From the NCBI RefSeq assembly GCF_002960425.1, contig NZ_POIZ01000054.1:1-39171 (forward strand): DNA of 39,171 nt, read 5' to 3'. Positions 7,956 to 18,800 of this stretch are shown in pieces; the stretch's first letter is position 1; each line of letters begins with the position of its first letter. The notes beneath the pieces were generated by a model, which was not told the DNA's origin, did no database searches, and saw only the letters and a program-made list of their open reading frames with translations. This stretch comes from Streptococcus suis (GTDB taxonomy: Bacteria > Bacillota > Bacilli > Lactobacillales > Streptococcaceae). The position numbers and the translations under genes are program-made.

Positions 7956-7999
7956 ATTATACCACGAAATTGTGGAAAATAAACAAAATTTGGTATAAT
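7956..7999. promoter_or_regulatory. Divergent promoters for tyrS (-) and pbp1b (+)
   Basis: On the plus strand, TTGTGG (7970-7975), an 18-base spacer and TATAAT (7994-7999) lead to pbp1b with a leader of only about 13 bases. On the minus strand, TATAAT (7961-7956) would start tyrS about 87 bases before its ATG. The -35 for that side is weak (GTTTAT). Confidence 0.65.
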
Positions 8000-8018
8000 G
8001 GGAAGATAAGGAGTTACT

Positions 8019-10379
8019 ATGACGACTAAATCAGATAAGCAAAAACATAAAGATAAATCAAATGCTCTAGGGCTGGGAGATACTTTCGGTGTTTTCCTAC
8101 GCACCCTGAAATTGTTGTTTAATTCTGTGGCAGTATTGCTATTTCTGTTCGTTCTTTTTGGCGCAGGGATAGGGGTTGGTTTTGTTGCGAGTTTGTTTGA
8201 CAAGGTTGAGGTGCCTCAGACGGAAGAATTGCTGACGCAGGTTTCGGAAGTAAGCCGTATTTCCAAAGTGGTCTATTCTGATGGTAGCCTGGTAGCCGAG
8301 GTTAATTCAGACTTGCTCCGCGTTCCAGTTGGTGCGGGTGATGTATCGGAATACCTTAAACAAGCTGTCATTGCAACAGAAGATGAAACCTTTGAAAGTC
8401 ATAACGGTGTTGTGCCAAAGGCTGTTTTGCGTGCGGCATTGGGCTCGGTTGGTCTTGGGTCATCCAGTGGTGGTTCGACCTTGACTCAGCAGCTCATTAA
8501 GCAACAGTTGGTCGGGGATGCACCGACCTTCACTCGAAAGGCCAATGAGATTATTTCAGCTCTGGCCTTGGAACGCAATATGACCAAGGAAGAGATTTTG
8601 ACCATCTACTTGAACGTTTCTCCATTTGGTCGAAACAATCAAGGTAGAAATATTGCAGGGGCAGAAGCTGCTGCTCAGGGTATCTTTGGTAAACCTGCCA
8701 GTGAATTGACAGTTCCTCAGGCTGCTTTTATTGCTGGTCTACCGCAAAGTCCGATTGTCTATTCCCCGTATGCCTCTGACGGTACTCGTAAGGCGGATGA
8801 GGACATGGTTTATGGTATCGAACGCTATCAAGATGTCCTCTTCAATATGTATCGTGCCTCTTTCTTAACCAAGGAAGAATACGAAACCTACAAGGCTTAC
8901 GATATTAAGCAGGACTTCATTGCTCCAGCACCGGTGATGGCTGATACTAAGGATTATCTCTATTACGAGGTCATGGAAGAGGCTGAGCAAGTCATGTTTG
9001 ATTATTTGGTGAAACGTGACCAGGTTTCTGAAAACGATTTGAAAAATGATGAAACAAGGACTTCTTATGAGGCGCTGGCTAAACAAGAATTAAGTCAGGG
9101 TGGCTATACGATCAAGAGTACAGTTGATAAGGGCATTTATGATACCATGCAGTCAGTTGTGGCCAATTATGGTTCAGTACTGGACAATGGGAATGCCTAT
9201 GTTGAAACAGGTAGTGTGCTGATTGACAATTCCACAGGAGCTATTCTAGGTTTTGTTGGTGGTCGGGATTATGCGACTAACCAAAACAACCATGCCTTTG
9301 ATACCCTGCGTTCGCCTGCTTCGACCATTAAACCTTTATTGGCTTATGGGATCGCTATTGACCAAGGTTTAATCGGTTCAGCAAGTATTTTGTCAGATTA
9401 TCCAACCAATTTCTCAAGTGGCCAACCAATCATGTATGGAACCAGTCGAGGTTCGGGCATGATGAACTTGCAGACGGCAATTGATAGATCTGTAAACATT
9501 TCGGCATTCTGGACTTATAAGATGATTCAAAATGCAGGAGTTGATGCCAAAGCCTACATGGAGAAGATGAACTATCATATTCCTATGTATGATATTGAAA
9601 GTGTGCCACTCGGTGGTGGCGTTGAAATTTCGGTTTTGACCAATACCAATGCCTATCAGACCTTAGCTAATGGTGGTGTCTATCACAAACACTATATTGT
9701 TGAGAATATTACGGCTGCGGATGGAACGGTTGTTTACCAGCATGAGGCAGCTCCTGTTCAAGTCTATTCCAAGGCCACCGCAAGCATCATGAACCAACTC
9801 TTGCGCCAAGTAGTGAATTCGGGCTATACAACGACCTTCAAGAATCGGTTGAGTGGCTTAAATCCTCAGGCAGCAGCTTCGGACTTTGTCGGTAAAACGG
9901 GAACAAGTAACGAGGTAAATGACGTCTGGCTCATGTTATCAACTCCAAAAGTAACTCTGGGGACTTGGGCTGGAAATGATGATAACTCAGAAATGTATGT
10001 TTGGACAGGCTATCACAACAATTCGCAATATGTCGCTCATATGGTTAATGCGCTCTATAATGTGAATGCAGATATGTTTGCAGGTCGCTTTGAGTTGGAT
10101 GGTAGCGTGATTGCTTCGAATGTTGTTGCCTCTACAGGTCAACGTGCAGGAGCAACGCAAGTAAACGGACGTCAGGTCATGATTGGTGGTGCGACGACTA
10201 CTAGTTATTGGGCTAAAAATGGCGCTCCTGTTACGAGCTATAACTTTATGGTTGGAGGGACAGACAGTGACCGAGCTCAAGCCTGGAATAGTATTTTTGG
10301 CTCACAAACAACATCTAATAGTACAAACGGCAGAACAACTCCAAGTTCATCGACCTCAACCTCCAACAATAACCGCTAA
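8019..10379 (+). CDS. pbp1b: Bifunctional penicillin-binding protein 1b
   Basis: A 786-residue class A PBP that polymerises and crosslinks peptidoglycan at the outer membrane face. After a charged cytoplasmic start, one membrane anchor spans about 35-58. The GT51 glycosyltransferase domain shows EDETFESHNG at 121-130 (catalytic E121) and GGSTLTQQLI at 151-160. The transpeptidase domain shows STIK at 435-438 (acyl-serine S435), SVN at 491-493 and KTGT from K626. The tail is rich in Ser, Thr and Asn (about 25 residues), typical of exported streptococcal PBPs. All catalytic motifs are intact. An AAGGAG site precedes the ATG. Confidence 0.95.
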   Translation: MTTKSDKQKHKDKSNALGLGDTFGVFLRTLKLLFNSVAVLLFLFVLFGAGIGVGFVASLFDKVEVPQTEELLTQVSEVSRISKVVYSDGSLVAEVNSDLLRVPVGAGDVSEYLKQAVIATEDETFESHNGVVPKAVLRAALGSVGLGSSSGGSTLTQQLIKQQLVGDAPTFTRKANEIISALALERNMTKEEILTIYLNVSPFGRNNQGRNIAGAEAAAQGIFGKPASELTVPQAAFIAGLPQSPIVYSPYASDGTRKADEDMVYGIERYQDVLFNMYRASFLTKEEYETYKAYDIKQDFIAPAPVMADTKDYLYYEVMEEAEQVMFDYLVKRDQVSENDLKNDETRTSYEALAKQELSQGGYTIKSTVDKGIYDTMQSVVANYGSVLDNGNAYVETGSVLIDNSTGAILGFVGGRDYATNQNNHAFDTLRSPASTIKPLLAYGIAIDQGLIGSASILSDYPTNFSSGQPIMYGTSRGSGMMNLQTAIDRSVNISAFWTYKMIQNAGVDAKAYMEKMNYHIPMYDIESVPLGGGVEISVLTNTNAYQTLANGGVYHKHYIVENITAADGTVVYQHEAAPVQVYSKATASIMNQLLRQVVNSGYTTTFKNRLSGLNPQAAASDFVGKTGTSNEVNDVWLMLSTPKVTLGTWAGNDDNSEMYVWTGYHNNSQYVAHMVNALYNVNADMFAGRFELDGSVIASNVVASTGQRAGATQVNGRQVMIGGATTTSYWAKNGAPVTSYNFMVGGTDSDRAQAWNSIFGSQTTSNSTNGRTTPSSSTSTSNNNR

Positions 10380-10407
10380 AAGTGATAACAAAATGTTGCT
10401 GAAAAGC

Positions 10408-10436
10408 TTGCTTTTTCCAATAAAATATGATAGAAT
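10408..10436 (+). promoter_or_regulatory. Promoter after pbp1b (for candidate small RNA)
   Basis: TTGCTT (10408-10413), an exact 17-base spacer, and TAGAAT (10431-10436) preceded by TGA, an extended -10. No coding region starts downstream within 400 bases. Confidence 0.6.
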
Positions 10437-10442
10437 TTTATA

Positions 10443-10537
10443 AATAATTTGTCGTGTGTCTTGTTTGAAATCTTGTCCAAACAAGACTTGCAGCAGTTAA
10501 ATCAAACTTTTTAAAGGAAGATTTAGCTGCTCTTTTT
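10443..10537 (+). ncRNA. Candidate small RNA, two hairpins with terminator
   Basis: From the predicted start point near 10443 the sequence holds a perfect 10-bp hairpin (GTCTTGTTTG / CAAACAAGAC, 10458-10487). A 12-bp terminator stem follows (10492-10503 / 10520-10531, one G-U), with a T-run at 10533-10537. The unit would be about 95 nucleotides. It contains no open reading frame with a ribosome site. It could instead be just the pbp1b terminator with a chance promoter, or a transcription attenuator for rpoB. Confidence 0.5.
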
Positions 10538-10630
10538 GTGTCTATGAGGGATTACATTGAGAATTGTTACTTATTCTTAAAAATTCTAAATATTCAGAAA
10601 AAGGACAAGTGTCGGTCATTTTATGGCTAT

Positions 10631-10636
10631 TATAAT
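10631..10636 (+). promoter_or_regulatory. Possible rpoB promoter -10
   Basis: A consensus TATAAT lies about 220 bases before the rpoB start. No good -35 is visible at 16-18 bases upstream, so the assignment is tentative. Nothing else between 10538 and 10719 could be assigned. Confidence 0.35.
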
Positions 10637-10719
10637 TGAACTCGGGCTAAATTCGTCGGAAAAAAGCTTTGTTAGAATATTTGTTTTGCTAGCTGCTTAT
10701 AACGTCGTAAACGTCTGGC

Positions 10720-10855
10720 CTTTCTTCGACCTTCAGTCTAGAAAGTCCTAGTCGTTCTGACGAGGGTGCGTCAGCAAAATCGAAGATTTTGGACTTACCG
10801 CTTATTTTTCTCTCGAATTTTACGTCCTCGTATCTTATTACAAAGGAGAAAACTT
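10720..10855 (+). promoter_or_regulatory. Structured rpoB leader (candidate Lacto-rpoB RNA motif)
   Basis: The sequence supports a three-way junction. An outer stem AAGTCC (10743-10748) / GGACTT (10791-10796) encloses the hairpin CTGACG / CGTCAG (10757-10762/10769-10774) and the hairpin AAAATC / GATTTT (10776-10781/10785-10790). An upstream pairing CTTTCT / AGAAAG (10720-10725/10740-10745) overlaps the outer stem and could compete with it. A conserved RNA called Lacto-rpoB is known from rpoB leaders of lactic acid bacteria. I assign it by location and structure, not by a covariance search. Confidence 0.6.
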
Positions 10856-13800
10856 TTGGCAGGACATGAAGTTCAGTACGGTAAGCACCGTACCCGTCGT
10901 AGTTTTTCAAGAATCAAGGAAGTTCTTGATTTACCAAATTTGATTGAAATCCAAACGGATTCATTTAAAGATTTTCTTGACTATGGTTTGAAAGAAGTCT
11001 TTGAAGATGTACTTCCAGTATCCAACTTTACAGAAACCATGGAATTGGAATTTGTGGGTTATGAGTTGAAGCAACCAAAATACACTTTGGAAGAGGCGCG
11101 TGCACATGATGCTAACTACTCAGCTCCAATCTATGTAACCTTCCGTCTTGTGAATAAGGAAACTGGCGAGATTAAAACTCAGGAAGTTTTCTTCGGTGAG
11201 TTCCCAATCATGACTGAAATGGGTACCTTCATCATCAACGGTGCTGAACGTATCATCGTTTCTCAGTTGGTTCGTTCACCAGGTGTTTATTTCAACGATA
11301 AAGTTGATAAGAACGGTAAGGTTGGTTATGGTTCAACGGTAATCCCTAACCGTGGTGCTTGGTTGGAATTGGAAACGGACTCAAAAGATATTGCCTATAC
11401 TCGTATCGACCGTACTCGTAAAATTCCATTTACAACGCTTGTACGTGCACTTGGTTTCTCAGGTGATGATGAAATCTTTGACATCTTTGGTGATAGCGAA
11501 TTGGTTCGCAATACTATCGAAAAAGATATTCATAAGAACCCAGCCGACTCTCGTACAGATGAAGCCCTCAAGGAAATCTATGAACGTCTTCGTCCAGGTG
11601 AACCAAAGACGGCTGAAAGCTCTCGTAGCCTTTTGACAGCTCGTTTCTTTGACCCACGTCGTTATGACTTGGCACCAGTTGGTCGTTACAAAATCAATAA
11701 AAAACTCAACCTTCGTACTCGTTTGCTCAACCAAACGCTTGCTGAACACGTAATCAACGGTGAAACAGGTGAAATCGTCTTGGAAGCAGGTACTGTCTTG
11801 ACTCGTGATGTGCTTGAAAAAGTAGAAGCACAATTTGACGAGTTGAACATTGTAGAGTACATTCCAAATGACAATGCTGTTCTTCTTGAGCCAGTTCTTT
11901 TGCAGAAATTCAAGATTGTGGCACCTAAGGATCCAGAACGTGTAGTCACTGTGATTGGTAATGCTAATCCAGCTGAAAATGTGCGTATTGTCACTCCAGC
12001 GGATATCTTGGCAGAGATGAGTTACTTCCTTAACCTTGCGGAAGGTCTTGGTCGCGTTGACGATATTGACCACTTGGGTAACCGTCGTATCCGTGCCGTT
12101 GGTGAATTGCTTGCCAACCAAGTACGTATCGGTTTGACTCGTATGGAACGTAACTTGCGTGAGCGTATGTCTGTTCAAGACAATGAAGTATTGACGCCAC
12201 AACAAATCATCAATATCCGTCCTGTTACAGCCGCGATCAAAGAATTCTTTGGTTCATCTCAGTTGTCACAGTTCATGGACCAACACAACCCGCTTTCTGA
12301 GTTGTCTCACAAACGCCGTTTGTCAGCCTTGGGACCTGGTGGTTTGACTCGTGACCGTGCTGGTTATGAGGTTCGAGACGTTCACTACACCCACTATGGT
12401 CGTATGTGTCCGATTGAAACACCTGAGGGACCAAACATCGGTTTGATCAACAACTTGTCTTCTTACGGACACCTCAACAAGTATGGTTTCATCCAAACAC
12501 CATACCGCAAGATTGACCGTGCAACTGGTACAGTTACCAACGAAATCGTTTGGTTGACAGCGGATGAAGAAGATGCCTACATCGTAGCACAATCAACATC
12601 ACCACTTGATGAAAACAACCGTTTCGTTGATAAGATTGTAATGGGACGTCACCAAGGTAATAACCAAGAGTTCCCAGCAGATTCAGCAGATTTCATGGAT
12701 GTTTCTCCTAAACAGGTAGTTGCCGTTGCGACAGCATGTATTCCTTTCTTGGAAAACGATGACTCCAACCGTGCCCTCATGGGTGCCAACATGCAACGTC
12801 AGGCTGTTCCGTTGATTGATCCAAAAGCACCTTACGTTGGTACTGGTATGGAATACCAGGCTGCCCATGACTCAGGTGCTGCGGTTATTGCCCAACACGA
12901 TGGTAAGGTTGTTTACGCGGATGCAGACAAAGTTGAGGTTCGTCGTGAAGACGGTTCCTTGGATGTCTATAGCATTCAGAAATTCCGTCGTTCAAACTCA
13001 GGTACTGCCTACAACCAACGTACCCTTGTAAAATTGGGCGACATCGTAGAAAAAGGCGACTTCATCGCAGATGGGCCTTCTATGGAAAATGGGGAAATGG
13101 CTCTTGGTCAAAACCCTATCGTTGCCTACATGACCTGGGAAGGTTACAACTTCGAGGACGCGGTTATCATGTCTGAACGCCTTGTGAAAGACGATGTCTA
13201 TACATCTGTTCACTTGGAAGAATATGAATCAGAAACACGCGATACCAAGTTAGGCCCTGAAGAAATTACTCGTGAAATTCCAAACGTTGGTGAAGATGCT
13301 CTTCGCAACTTGGATGAAATGGGGATTATCCGTATCGGTGCTGAAGTTAAAGAAGGCGACATCCTTGTTGGTAAAGTCACACCAAAAGGTGAAAAAGATC
13401 TTTCTGCTGAAGAGCGCCTCTTGCACGCTATCTTCGGTGATAAATCACGTGAAGTACGTGATACTTCTCTTCGTGTACCTCACGGTGCCGATGGTGTCGT
13501 TCGTGATGTGAAAATCTTTACTCGTGCCAACGGTGATGAATTGCAATCAGGTGTTAACATGTTGGTTCGTGTCTACATCGCTCAAAAACGTAAGATCAAG
13601 GTCGGAGATAAGATGGCCGGTCGTCACGGTAACAAGGGTGTCGTTTCACGTATTGTACCGGTTGAGGATATGCCATATCTTCCAGACGGAACACCAGTTG
13701 ACATCATGTTGAACCCACTTGGGGTGCCATCACGTATGAACATCGGTCAGGTTATGGAACTTCACTTGGGTATGGCTGCACGCAATTTGGGTATCCACAT

Positions 13801-14428
13801 TGCAACACCAGTTTTCGATGGTGCAAGTTCAGAAGACCTCTGGTCAACTGTTAAAGAAGCAGGTATGGACTCAGATGCCAAGACCATTCTTTACGATGGC
13901 CGTACCGGTGAGCCATTTGACAACCGTGTATCTGTCGGTGTCATGTACATGATCAAGCTTCACCACATGGTTGATGATAAACTTCACGCCCGCTCAGTCG
14001 GACCATACTCACTCGTTACCCAACAGCCACTCGGAGGTAAGGCTCAGTTTGGTGGTCAGCGTTTCGGTGAGATGGAGGTTTGGGCCCTTGAAGCCTACGG
14101 TGCTTCAAACGTCCTTCAAGAAATCTTGACTTACAAGTCAGATGATGTGACAGGCCGTCTGAAAGCCTATGAAGCCATCACCAAAGGTAAACCAATTCCA
14201 AAACCAGGTGTTCCAGAATCATTCCGCGTTCTTGTCAAAGAATTGCAATCACTTGGTTTGGATATGCGTGTCCTTGATGAAGATAACAATGAAGTAGAAT
14301 TGCGTGACCTTGATGAAGGTGAAGATGATGACATCATCCACGTAGATGATCTTGAAAAAGCACGTGCAAAAGCCGCAGCTGACGCAGCCGCAGCCTTTGC
14401 AGCAGAAGAAGCAGAAGACAAAGAATAA
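10856..14428 (+). CDS. rpoB: RNA polymerase beta subunit RpoB
   Basis: A 1190-residue beta subunit that forms half of the transcription active-site cleft. The rifampicin-binding region reads as wild type, with [20 protein letters not shown] and [11 protein letters not shown] intact. The [15 protein letters not shown] segment, the [12 protein letters not shown] block near residue 920 and the C-terminal clamp segment with [20 protein letters not shown] are all present. The open frame extends 30 codons into the leader. The TTG at 10856 lies seven bases after AAAGGAG and starts the conserved [17 protein letters not shown]-terminus, so I chose it. The C-terminal tail is acidic and alanine-rich, common in streptococci. 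Codon use is strongly biased, as expected for high expression. Confidence 0.97.
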   Translation: MAGHEVQYGKHRTRRSFSRIKEVLDLPNLIEIQTDSFKDFLDYGLKEVFEDVLPVSNFTETMELEFVGYELKQPKYTLEEARAHDANYSAPIYVTFRLVNKETGEIKTQEVFFGEFPIMTEMGTFIINGAERIIVSQLVRSPGVYFNDKVDKNGKVGYGSTVIPNRGAWLELETDSKDIAYTRIDRTRKIPFTTLVRALGFSGDDEIFDIFGDSELVRNTIEKDIHKNPADSRTDEALKEIYERLRPGEPKTAESSRSLLTARFFDPRRYDLAPVGRYKINKKLNLRTRLLNQTLAEHVINGETGEIVLEAGTVLTRDVLEKVEAQFDELNIVEYIPNDNAVLLEPVLLQKFKIVAPKDPERVVTVIGNANPAENVRIVTPADILAEMSYFLNLAEGLGRVDDIDHLGNRRIRAVGELLANQVRIGLTRMERNLRERMSVQDNEVLTPQQIINIRPVTAAIKEFFGSSQLSQFMDQHNPLSELSHKRRLSALGPGGLTRDRAGYEVRDVHYTHYGRMCPIETPEGPNIGLINNLSSYGHLNKYGFIQTPYRKIDRATGTVTNEIVWLTADEEDAYIVAQSTSPLDENNRFVDKIVMGRHQGNNQEFPADSADFMDVSPKQVVAVATACIPFLENDDSNRALMGANMQRQAVPLIDPKAPYVGTGMEYQAAHDSGAAVIAQHDGKVVYADADKVEVRREDGSLDVYSIQKFRRSNSGTAYNQRTLVKLGDIVEKGDFIADGPSMENGEMALGQNPIVAYMTWEGYNFEDAVIMSERLVKDDVYTSVHLEEYESETRDTKLGPEEITREIPNVGEDALRNLDEMGIIRIGAEVKEGDILVGKVTPKGEKDLSAEERLLHAIFGDKSREVRDTSLRVPHGADGVVRDVKIFTRANGDELQSGVNMLVRVYIAQKRKIKVGDKMAGRHGNKGVVSRIVPVEDMPYLPDGTPVDIMLNPLGVPSRMNIGQVMELHLGMAARNLGIHIATPVFDGASSEDLWSTVKEAGMDSDAKTILYDGRTGEPFDNRVSVGVMYMIKLHHMVDDKLHARSVGPYSLVTQQPLGGKAQFGGQRFGEMEVWALEAYGASNVLQEILTYKSDDVTGRLKAYEAITKGKPIPKPGVPESFRVLVKELQSLGLDMRVLDEDNNEVELRDLDEGEDDDIIHVDDLEKARAKAAADAAAAFAAEEAEDKE

Positions 14429-14605
14429 TGAGGATGGATGGAACAAGTTGGTCCAAATCTCAGAACTGAAAGAGATAAGGACCAACGGTCTTCCACCGTC
14501 TGATTTATAGAGGAATAGCTTACCAGCTATCCATTCTGCTGATTATTGTTCAAGAATTTGAGGTATGGGAATCCAGCCTCTCACAAGAAAAGAAAGGGAT
14601 TATTA
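14429..14605 (+). other. rpoB-rpoC spacer with three hairpins
   Basis: The 177-base gap contains GTTGGTCC / GGACCAAC (14447-14454/14479-14486), ACGGT / ACCGT (14485-14489/14495-14499) and ATAGCT / AGCTAT (14515-14520/14525-14530). None is followed by a T-run, so these are not ordinary terminators. They may be RNA-processing or stability signals. The first two overlap by two bases and cannot both form fully. Confidence 0.5.
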
Positions 14606-17600
14606 GTGGTTGACGTAAATCGATTTAAAAGTATGCAAATCACGTTAGCTTCACCAAGTAAGGTTCGTTCATGGTCTTACGGTGAGGTTAAAAAACCTGA
14701 AACAATCAACTATCGTACACTCAAGCCAGAACGTGATGGACTTTTTGATGAAGTCATCTTCGGTCCAACAAAAGACTGGGAGTGTTCATGTGGTAAATAC
14801 AAGCGTATCCGTTATAAAGGGATTACTTGTGACCGCTGTGGTGTGGAAGTGACTCGTGCAAAAGTACGTCGTGAGCGTATGGGACACATTGAGTTGAAAG
14901 CACCAATTTCACACATTTGGTATTTCAAAGGAATTCCAAGTCGTATGGGCTTGACCTTGGATATGAGCCCACGTGCCTTGGAAGAAGTTATCTACTTCGC
15001 AGCTTACGTGGTCATCGATCCAAAAGATACACCGCTTGAGCACAAGTCAATCATGACTGAGCGCGAATATCGTGAGCGTTTGCGTGAATATGGTTATGGT
15101 TCATTCGTTGCCAAAATGGGTGCAGAAGCCATCCAAGACCTCTTGAAACAGGTTGATCTTCCAAAAGAAATCGCAGCCTTGAAAGAAGAGTTAAAAACTG
15201 CTACTGGACAAAAACGCATTAAAGCAGTTCGTCGTTTGGATGTACTGGATGCCTTCTACAAATCTGGTAACAAGCCTGAGTGGATGATCCTCAACATCCT
15301 TCCAGTTATTCCACCAGATTTGCGTCCGATGGTTCAGTTGGATGGTGGTCGTTTTGCTGCATCTGACTTGAACGAACTCTACCGCCGTGTTATCAACCGT
15401 AACAACCGTTTGGCTCGTCTTTTGGAACTCAATGCTCCAGGAATTATCGTACAAAACGAAAAACGGATGCTCCAAGAAGCTGTGGATGCTTTGATTGACA
15501 ACGGTCGCCGTGGTCGTCCAATTACAGGACCAGGTAGCCGTCCACTTAAATCACTCAGCCACATGCTGAAAGGTAAGCAAGGACGTTTCCGTCAGAACTT
15601 GCTTGGTAAGCGTGTTGACTTCTCAGGACGTTCCGTTATCGCTGTTGGTCCAACTCTTAAAATGTACCAATGTGGTGTGCCACGCGAAATGGCAATCGAG
15701 CTCTTCAAACCGTTTGTCATGCGCGAAATCGTTGCCCGTGATATTGCTGGTAACGTAAAAGCAGCTAAACGTTTGATTGAACGTGGAGATGACCGTATTT
15801 GGGATATCTTGGAAGAAGTGATCAAAGAACACCCAGTTCTTTTGAACCGCGCACCGACCCTTCACCGTTTGGGTATTCAGGCTTTTGAGCCAGTTCTGAT
15901 CGACGGTAAAGCCCTTCGCTTGCACCCGCTTGTCTGTGAAGCCTACAACGCCGACTTTGACGGTGACCAGATGGCGATTCACGTTCCATTGTCAGAAGAA
16001 GCACAAGCAGAAGCACGTATCCTTATGCTTGCGGCAGAACACATCCTTAACCCTAAAGATGGTAAACCAGTCGTAACACCATCTCAGGATATGGTTTTGG
16101 GGAACTACTACTTGACCATGGAAGATGCTGGTCGTGAAGGTGAAGGTATGGTCTTCAAGGATGCGGATGAAGCTGTTATGGCTTACCGCAACGGCTATGT
16201 TCACTTGCATACCCGTGTTGGTATCGCAACAGATAGCCTAGACAAACCTTGGAAAGACAATCAAAAACACAAGGTCATGATGACAACTGTAGGTAAAATC
16301 TTCTTCAACGCGATTATGCCTGAAGGTCTTCCGTACTTGCAAGAGCCAAACAATGCCAACTTGACAGAAGGAACTCCTGATAAATACTTCTTGGAACCAG
16401 GTTCAGATATCAAGGCTGCCATCGCAGAATTGCCAATCAACCCACCATTCAAGAAGAAAAATCTTGGTAACATCATCGCTGAAATCTTCAAGCGTTTCCG
16501 TACAACTGAAACATCAGCCCTGCTTGACCGTTTGAAAGACTTAGGTTACTATCACTCAACACTCGCTGGTTTGACAGTGGGTGTTGCCGATATTCCAGTC
16601 ATTGACAACAAGGCTGAAATCATTGAAGAATCTCACGAACGTGTGGAACAAATCAAGAAACAATTCCGTCGTGGTATGATTACGGATGATGAGCGTTACA
16701 CAGCAGTTACGGATGAATGGCGTTCAGCTAAGGAAAAATTGGAAAAACGCCTAGTTGAAAAACAAGATCCGAAGAACCCAATCGTTATGATGATGGACTC
16801 TGGTGCCCGTGGTAACATTTCCAACTTCTCCCAGTTGGCCGGTATGCGTGGTCTGATGTCAGCTCCGAACGGACGTATCATGGAATTGCCGATCTTGTCT
16901 AACTTCCGTGAAGGTCTTTCTGTACTCGAGATGTTCTTCTCCACTCACGGTGCCCGTAAGGGTATGACGGATACGGCCTTGAAGACAGCCGACTCAGGTT
17001 ACTTGACTCGTCGTTTGGTTGACGTTGCCCAAGACGTTATTATCCGTGAAGACGACTGTGGAACAGACCGTGGTCTTGACATCCGTTCTATCACAGATGG
17101 CAAGGAAATGATTGAGCCACTTGAAGAGCGTTTGCAAGGTCGTTACACTAAGAAAACTGTTAAACATCCTGAAACGGGTGCCATTATTATTGGTCCAAAC
17201 CAATTGATTACCGAAGATATTGCTCGTGAAATTGTCAATGCTGGTGTTGAACAAGTGACTATCCGTAGCGTATTTACATGTAATACTCGCCACGGTGTCT
17301 GCCGTCACTGTTATGGTATCAACTTGGCGACAGGTGATGCGGTTGAAGTGGGTGAAGCAGTTGGTACCATCGCTGCCCAATCTATCGGTGAGCCTGGTAC
17401 ACAGCTTACAATGCGTACCTTCCACACGGGTGGTGTAGCCTCAAACAGCGATATCACGCAGGGTCTTCCTCGTGTCCAAGAGATCTTTGAAGCTCGCAAT
17501 CCGAAAGGGGAAGCGGTTATCACTGAGGTCAAAGGGGAAGTTATCGCTATTGAAGAAGATGCTTCTACTCGTACCAAGAAGGTCTTTGTTAAAGGTAAAA

Positions 17601-18253
17601 CTGGCGAAGGCGAATATGTGGTGCCATTTACAGCTCGTATGAAGGTTGAAGTTGGTGACCAAGTTGCGCGTGGTGCAGCCCTTACTGAAGGTTCAATCCA
17701 ACCAAAACGCTTGCTCGAAGTCCGTGATGTCTTGGCGGTTGAAACTTACCTTCTTTCTGAAGTTCAAAAAGTTTACCGTAGCCAGGGTGTAGAAATCGGA
17801 GACAAGCACATCGAGGTAATGGTTCGCCAAATGCTTCGTAAAGTTCGTGTCATGGATCCAGGTGACACAGATCTTCTCATGGGTACCCTCATGGATATCA
17901 CCGACTTTACAGATGCCAATGCTGAAGTGGTGATTGCTGGTGGTATCCCAGCAACTGCACGTCCAGTTCTTATGGGTATTACCAAAGCTTCCCTTGAAAC
18001 CAACTCATTCTTGTCTGCCGCATCCTTCCAGGAAACAACTCGTGTCCTTACAGATGCAGCCATCCGTGGTAAACGTGACAACCTTCTCGGTCTCAAAGAG
18101 AATGTTATTATTGGTAAGATTATCCCAGCAGGTACAGGTATGGCCCGCTACCGTAATCTTGAACCACAAGCAGTCAATGAAGTTGAAATCATTGAAGACA
18201 CAGTAGCTGAAGAACTTGCAGCAGAAGCAGAACTTGAAGCTGTAACTGAATAA
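14606..18253 (+). CDS. rpoC: RNA polymerase beta' subunit RpoC
   Basis: A 1215-residue beta' subunit. The N-terminal zinc site uses C60, C62, C75 and C78. The catalytic magnesium loop NADFDGD is at 448-454, with D450, D452 and D454. The bridge-helix/trigger-loop region follows, with [18 protein letters not shown] and [19 protein letters not shown] segments. The frame is open for 20 codons upstream, but the GTG at 14606 follows an AAAGGGA site and gives the usual [11 protein letters not shown] start. It is transcribed with rpoB across a 177-base structured spacer and is followed by a terminator. Strong codon bias matches rpoB. Confidence 0.97.
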   Translation: MVDVNRFKSMQITLASPSKVRSWSYGEVKKPETINYRTLKPERDGLFDEVIFGPTKDWECSCGKYKRIRYKGITCDRCGVEVTRAKVRRERMGHIELKAPISHIWYFKGIPSRMGLTLDMSPRALEEVIYFAAYVVIDPKDTPLEHKSIMTEREYRERLREYGYGSFVAKMGAEAIQDLLKQVDLPKEIAALKEELKTATGQKRIKAVRRLDVLDAFYKSGNKPEWMILNILPVIPPDLRPMVQLDGGRFAASDLNELYRRVINRNNRLARLLELNAPGIIVQNEKRMLQEAVDALIDNGRRGRPITGPGSRPLKSLSHMLKGKQGRFRQNLLGKRVDFSGRSVIAVGPTLKMYQCGVPREMAIELFKPFVMREIVARDIAGNVKAAKRLIERGDDRIWDILEEVIKEHPVLLNRAPTLHRLGIQAFEPVLIDGKALRLHPLVCEAYNADFDGDQMAIHVPLSEEAQAEARILMLAAEHILNPKDGKPVVTPSQDMVLGNYYLTMEDAGREGEGMVFKDADEAVMAYRNGYVHLHTRVGIATDSLDKPWKDNQKHKVMMTTVGKIFFNAIMPEGLPYLQEPNNANLTEGTPDKYFLEPGSDIKAAIAELPINPPFKKKNLGNIIAEIFKRFRTTETSALLDRLKDLGYYHSTLAGLTVGVADIPVIDNKAEIIEESHERVEQIKKQFRRGMITDDERYTAVTDEWRSAKEKLEKRLVEKQDPKNPIVMMMDSGARGNISNFSQLAGMRGLMSAPNGRIMELPILSNFREGLSVLEMFFSTHGARKGMTDTALKTADSGYLTRRLVDVAQDVIIREDDCGTDRGLDIRSITDGKEMIEPLEERLQGRYTKKTVKHPETGAIIIGPNQLITEDIAREIVNAGVEQVTIRSVFTCNTRHGVCRHCYGINLATGDAVEVGEAVGTIAAQSIGEPGTQLTMRTFHTGGVASNSDITQGLPRVQEIFEARNPKGEAVITEVKGEVIAIEEDASTRTKKVFVKGKTGEGEYVVPFTARMKVEVGDQVARGAALTEGSIQPKRLLEVRDVLAVETYLLSEVQKVYRSQGVEIGDKHIEVMVRQMLRKVRVMDPGDTDLLMGTLMDITDFTDANAEVVIAGGIPATARPVLMGITKASLETNSFLSAASFQETTRVLTDAAIRGKRDNLLGLKENVIIGKIIPAGTGMARYRNLEPQAVNEVEIIEDTVAEELAAEAELEAVTE

Positions 18254-18260
18254 GATTTGA

Positions 18261-18291
18261 GACACATCTCTTTCTGAGGGATGTGTTTTTC
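18261..18291 (+). terminator. Terminator after rpoC
   Basis: Stem ACACATC / GATGTGT followed by TTTTT, seven bases after the rpoC stop. Confidence 0.85.
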
Positions 18292-18349
18292 TAATTATTC
18301 GGAAATAAAACGCATACATAACTTGATAAGGAATTAACAAGCAGAATGT

Positions 18350-18378
18350 TTTCTTAAATCAGATGAATTCGGTATAAT
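18350..18378 (+). promoter_or_regulatory. Promoter of the DUF1033 gene
   Basis: A consensus -10 TATAAT (18373-18378) with a weak -35 TTTCTT (18350-18355) at 17 bases. The start point would be near 18385, after the first in-frame ATG (18377). This favours the ATG at 18404 as the real start. Confidence 0.6.
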
Positions 18379-18403
18379 GTGTACGAAAAAGGAAGTATGT
18401 GTT

Positions 18404-18781
18404 ATGTATCAAGTTATTAAAATGTATGGAGATTTTGAACCCTGGTGGTTTTTAGATGGTTGGGAAGAAGATATTGTCAGTAAGGATATTTTTACTCGTT
18501 ATGAAGATGCCTATACTGCCTTTCAAAAAGAATGGGTGTGTTTGTCTGAGAGTTTTCCCATGAGAAAGACAAAAAATGGGACTTTGGCAGCTTTTTGGGA
18601 TGAAAAAGACCTGCATTGGTGTGAGGAATGTGCTGAGTATGTGCAACGCTATCATTCGCTCATGCTAGTAGAAACCAAAGAAAACTCACCTGCTGGCTTT
18701 GTGAAGCCTCTTACGCCTCCACGTTTGCGTACATGCAGGCTTAAGCAAGATAAATGTGTGAGCCATGAAGAAAAGGATTGA
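18404..18781 (+). CDS. DUF1033 family protein
   Basis: A 125-residue protein with the family N-terminus MYQVIKMYGDFEPWWFLDGW and a cysteine pair CEEC in the middle. No signal peptide or membrane segment is visible. Its function is unknown. The gene is commonly found just before the comG (comY) pilus operon in streptococci, but here a convergent LD-carboxypeptidase-like gene lies between them. The ATG at 18404 is preferred over 18377 because the latter overlaps the -10 box and because AAGGAAG lies at the right distance from 18404. The last part, rich in Pro, Arg and Cys, is less conserved. Confidence 0.85.
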   Translation: MYQVIKMYGDFEPWWFLDGWEEDIVSKDIFTRYEDAYTAFQKEWVCLSESFPMRKTKNGTLAAFWDEKDLHWCEECAEYVQRYHSLMLVETKENSPAGFVKPLTPPRLRTCRLKQDKCVSHEEKD

Positions 18782-18800
18782 CCATTGCGTCAATCCTTTT
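18771..18800. terminator. Bidirectional terminator between DUF1033 and the S66 peptidase gene
   Basis: A perfect 12-bp stem AAAAGGATTGAC / GTCAATCCTTTT with a six-base loop. It overlaps the DUF1033 stop codon and abuts the stop codon of the minus-strand gene. Confidence 0.9.

Noticed and set aside
7863..8018. A T-box riboswitch before tyrS
   Set aside because: The leader of about 90 bases is too short for the T-box stems, and no T-box sequence or terminator was found.
11459..12205. 248-codon open frame on the minus strand within rpoB
   Set aside because: It is a shadow of the biased rpoB codons with no ribosome site, and rpoB is clearly the real gene.
12220..12420. Possible rifampicin-resistance changes in rpoB
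   Set aside because: The key residues in the resistance region (including the D, H and S positions of DQHNP, HKRR and RLSALG) match the susceptible form.
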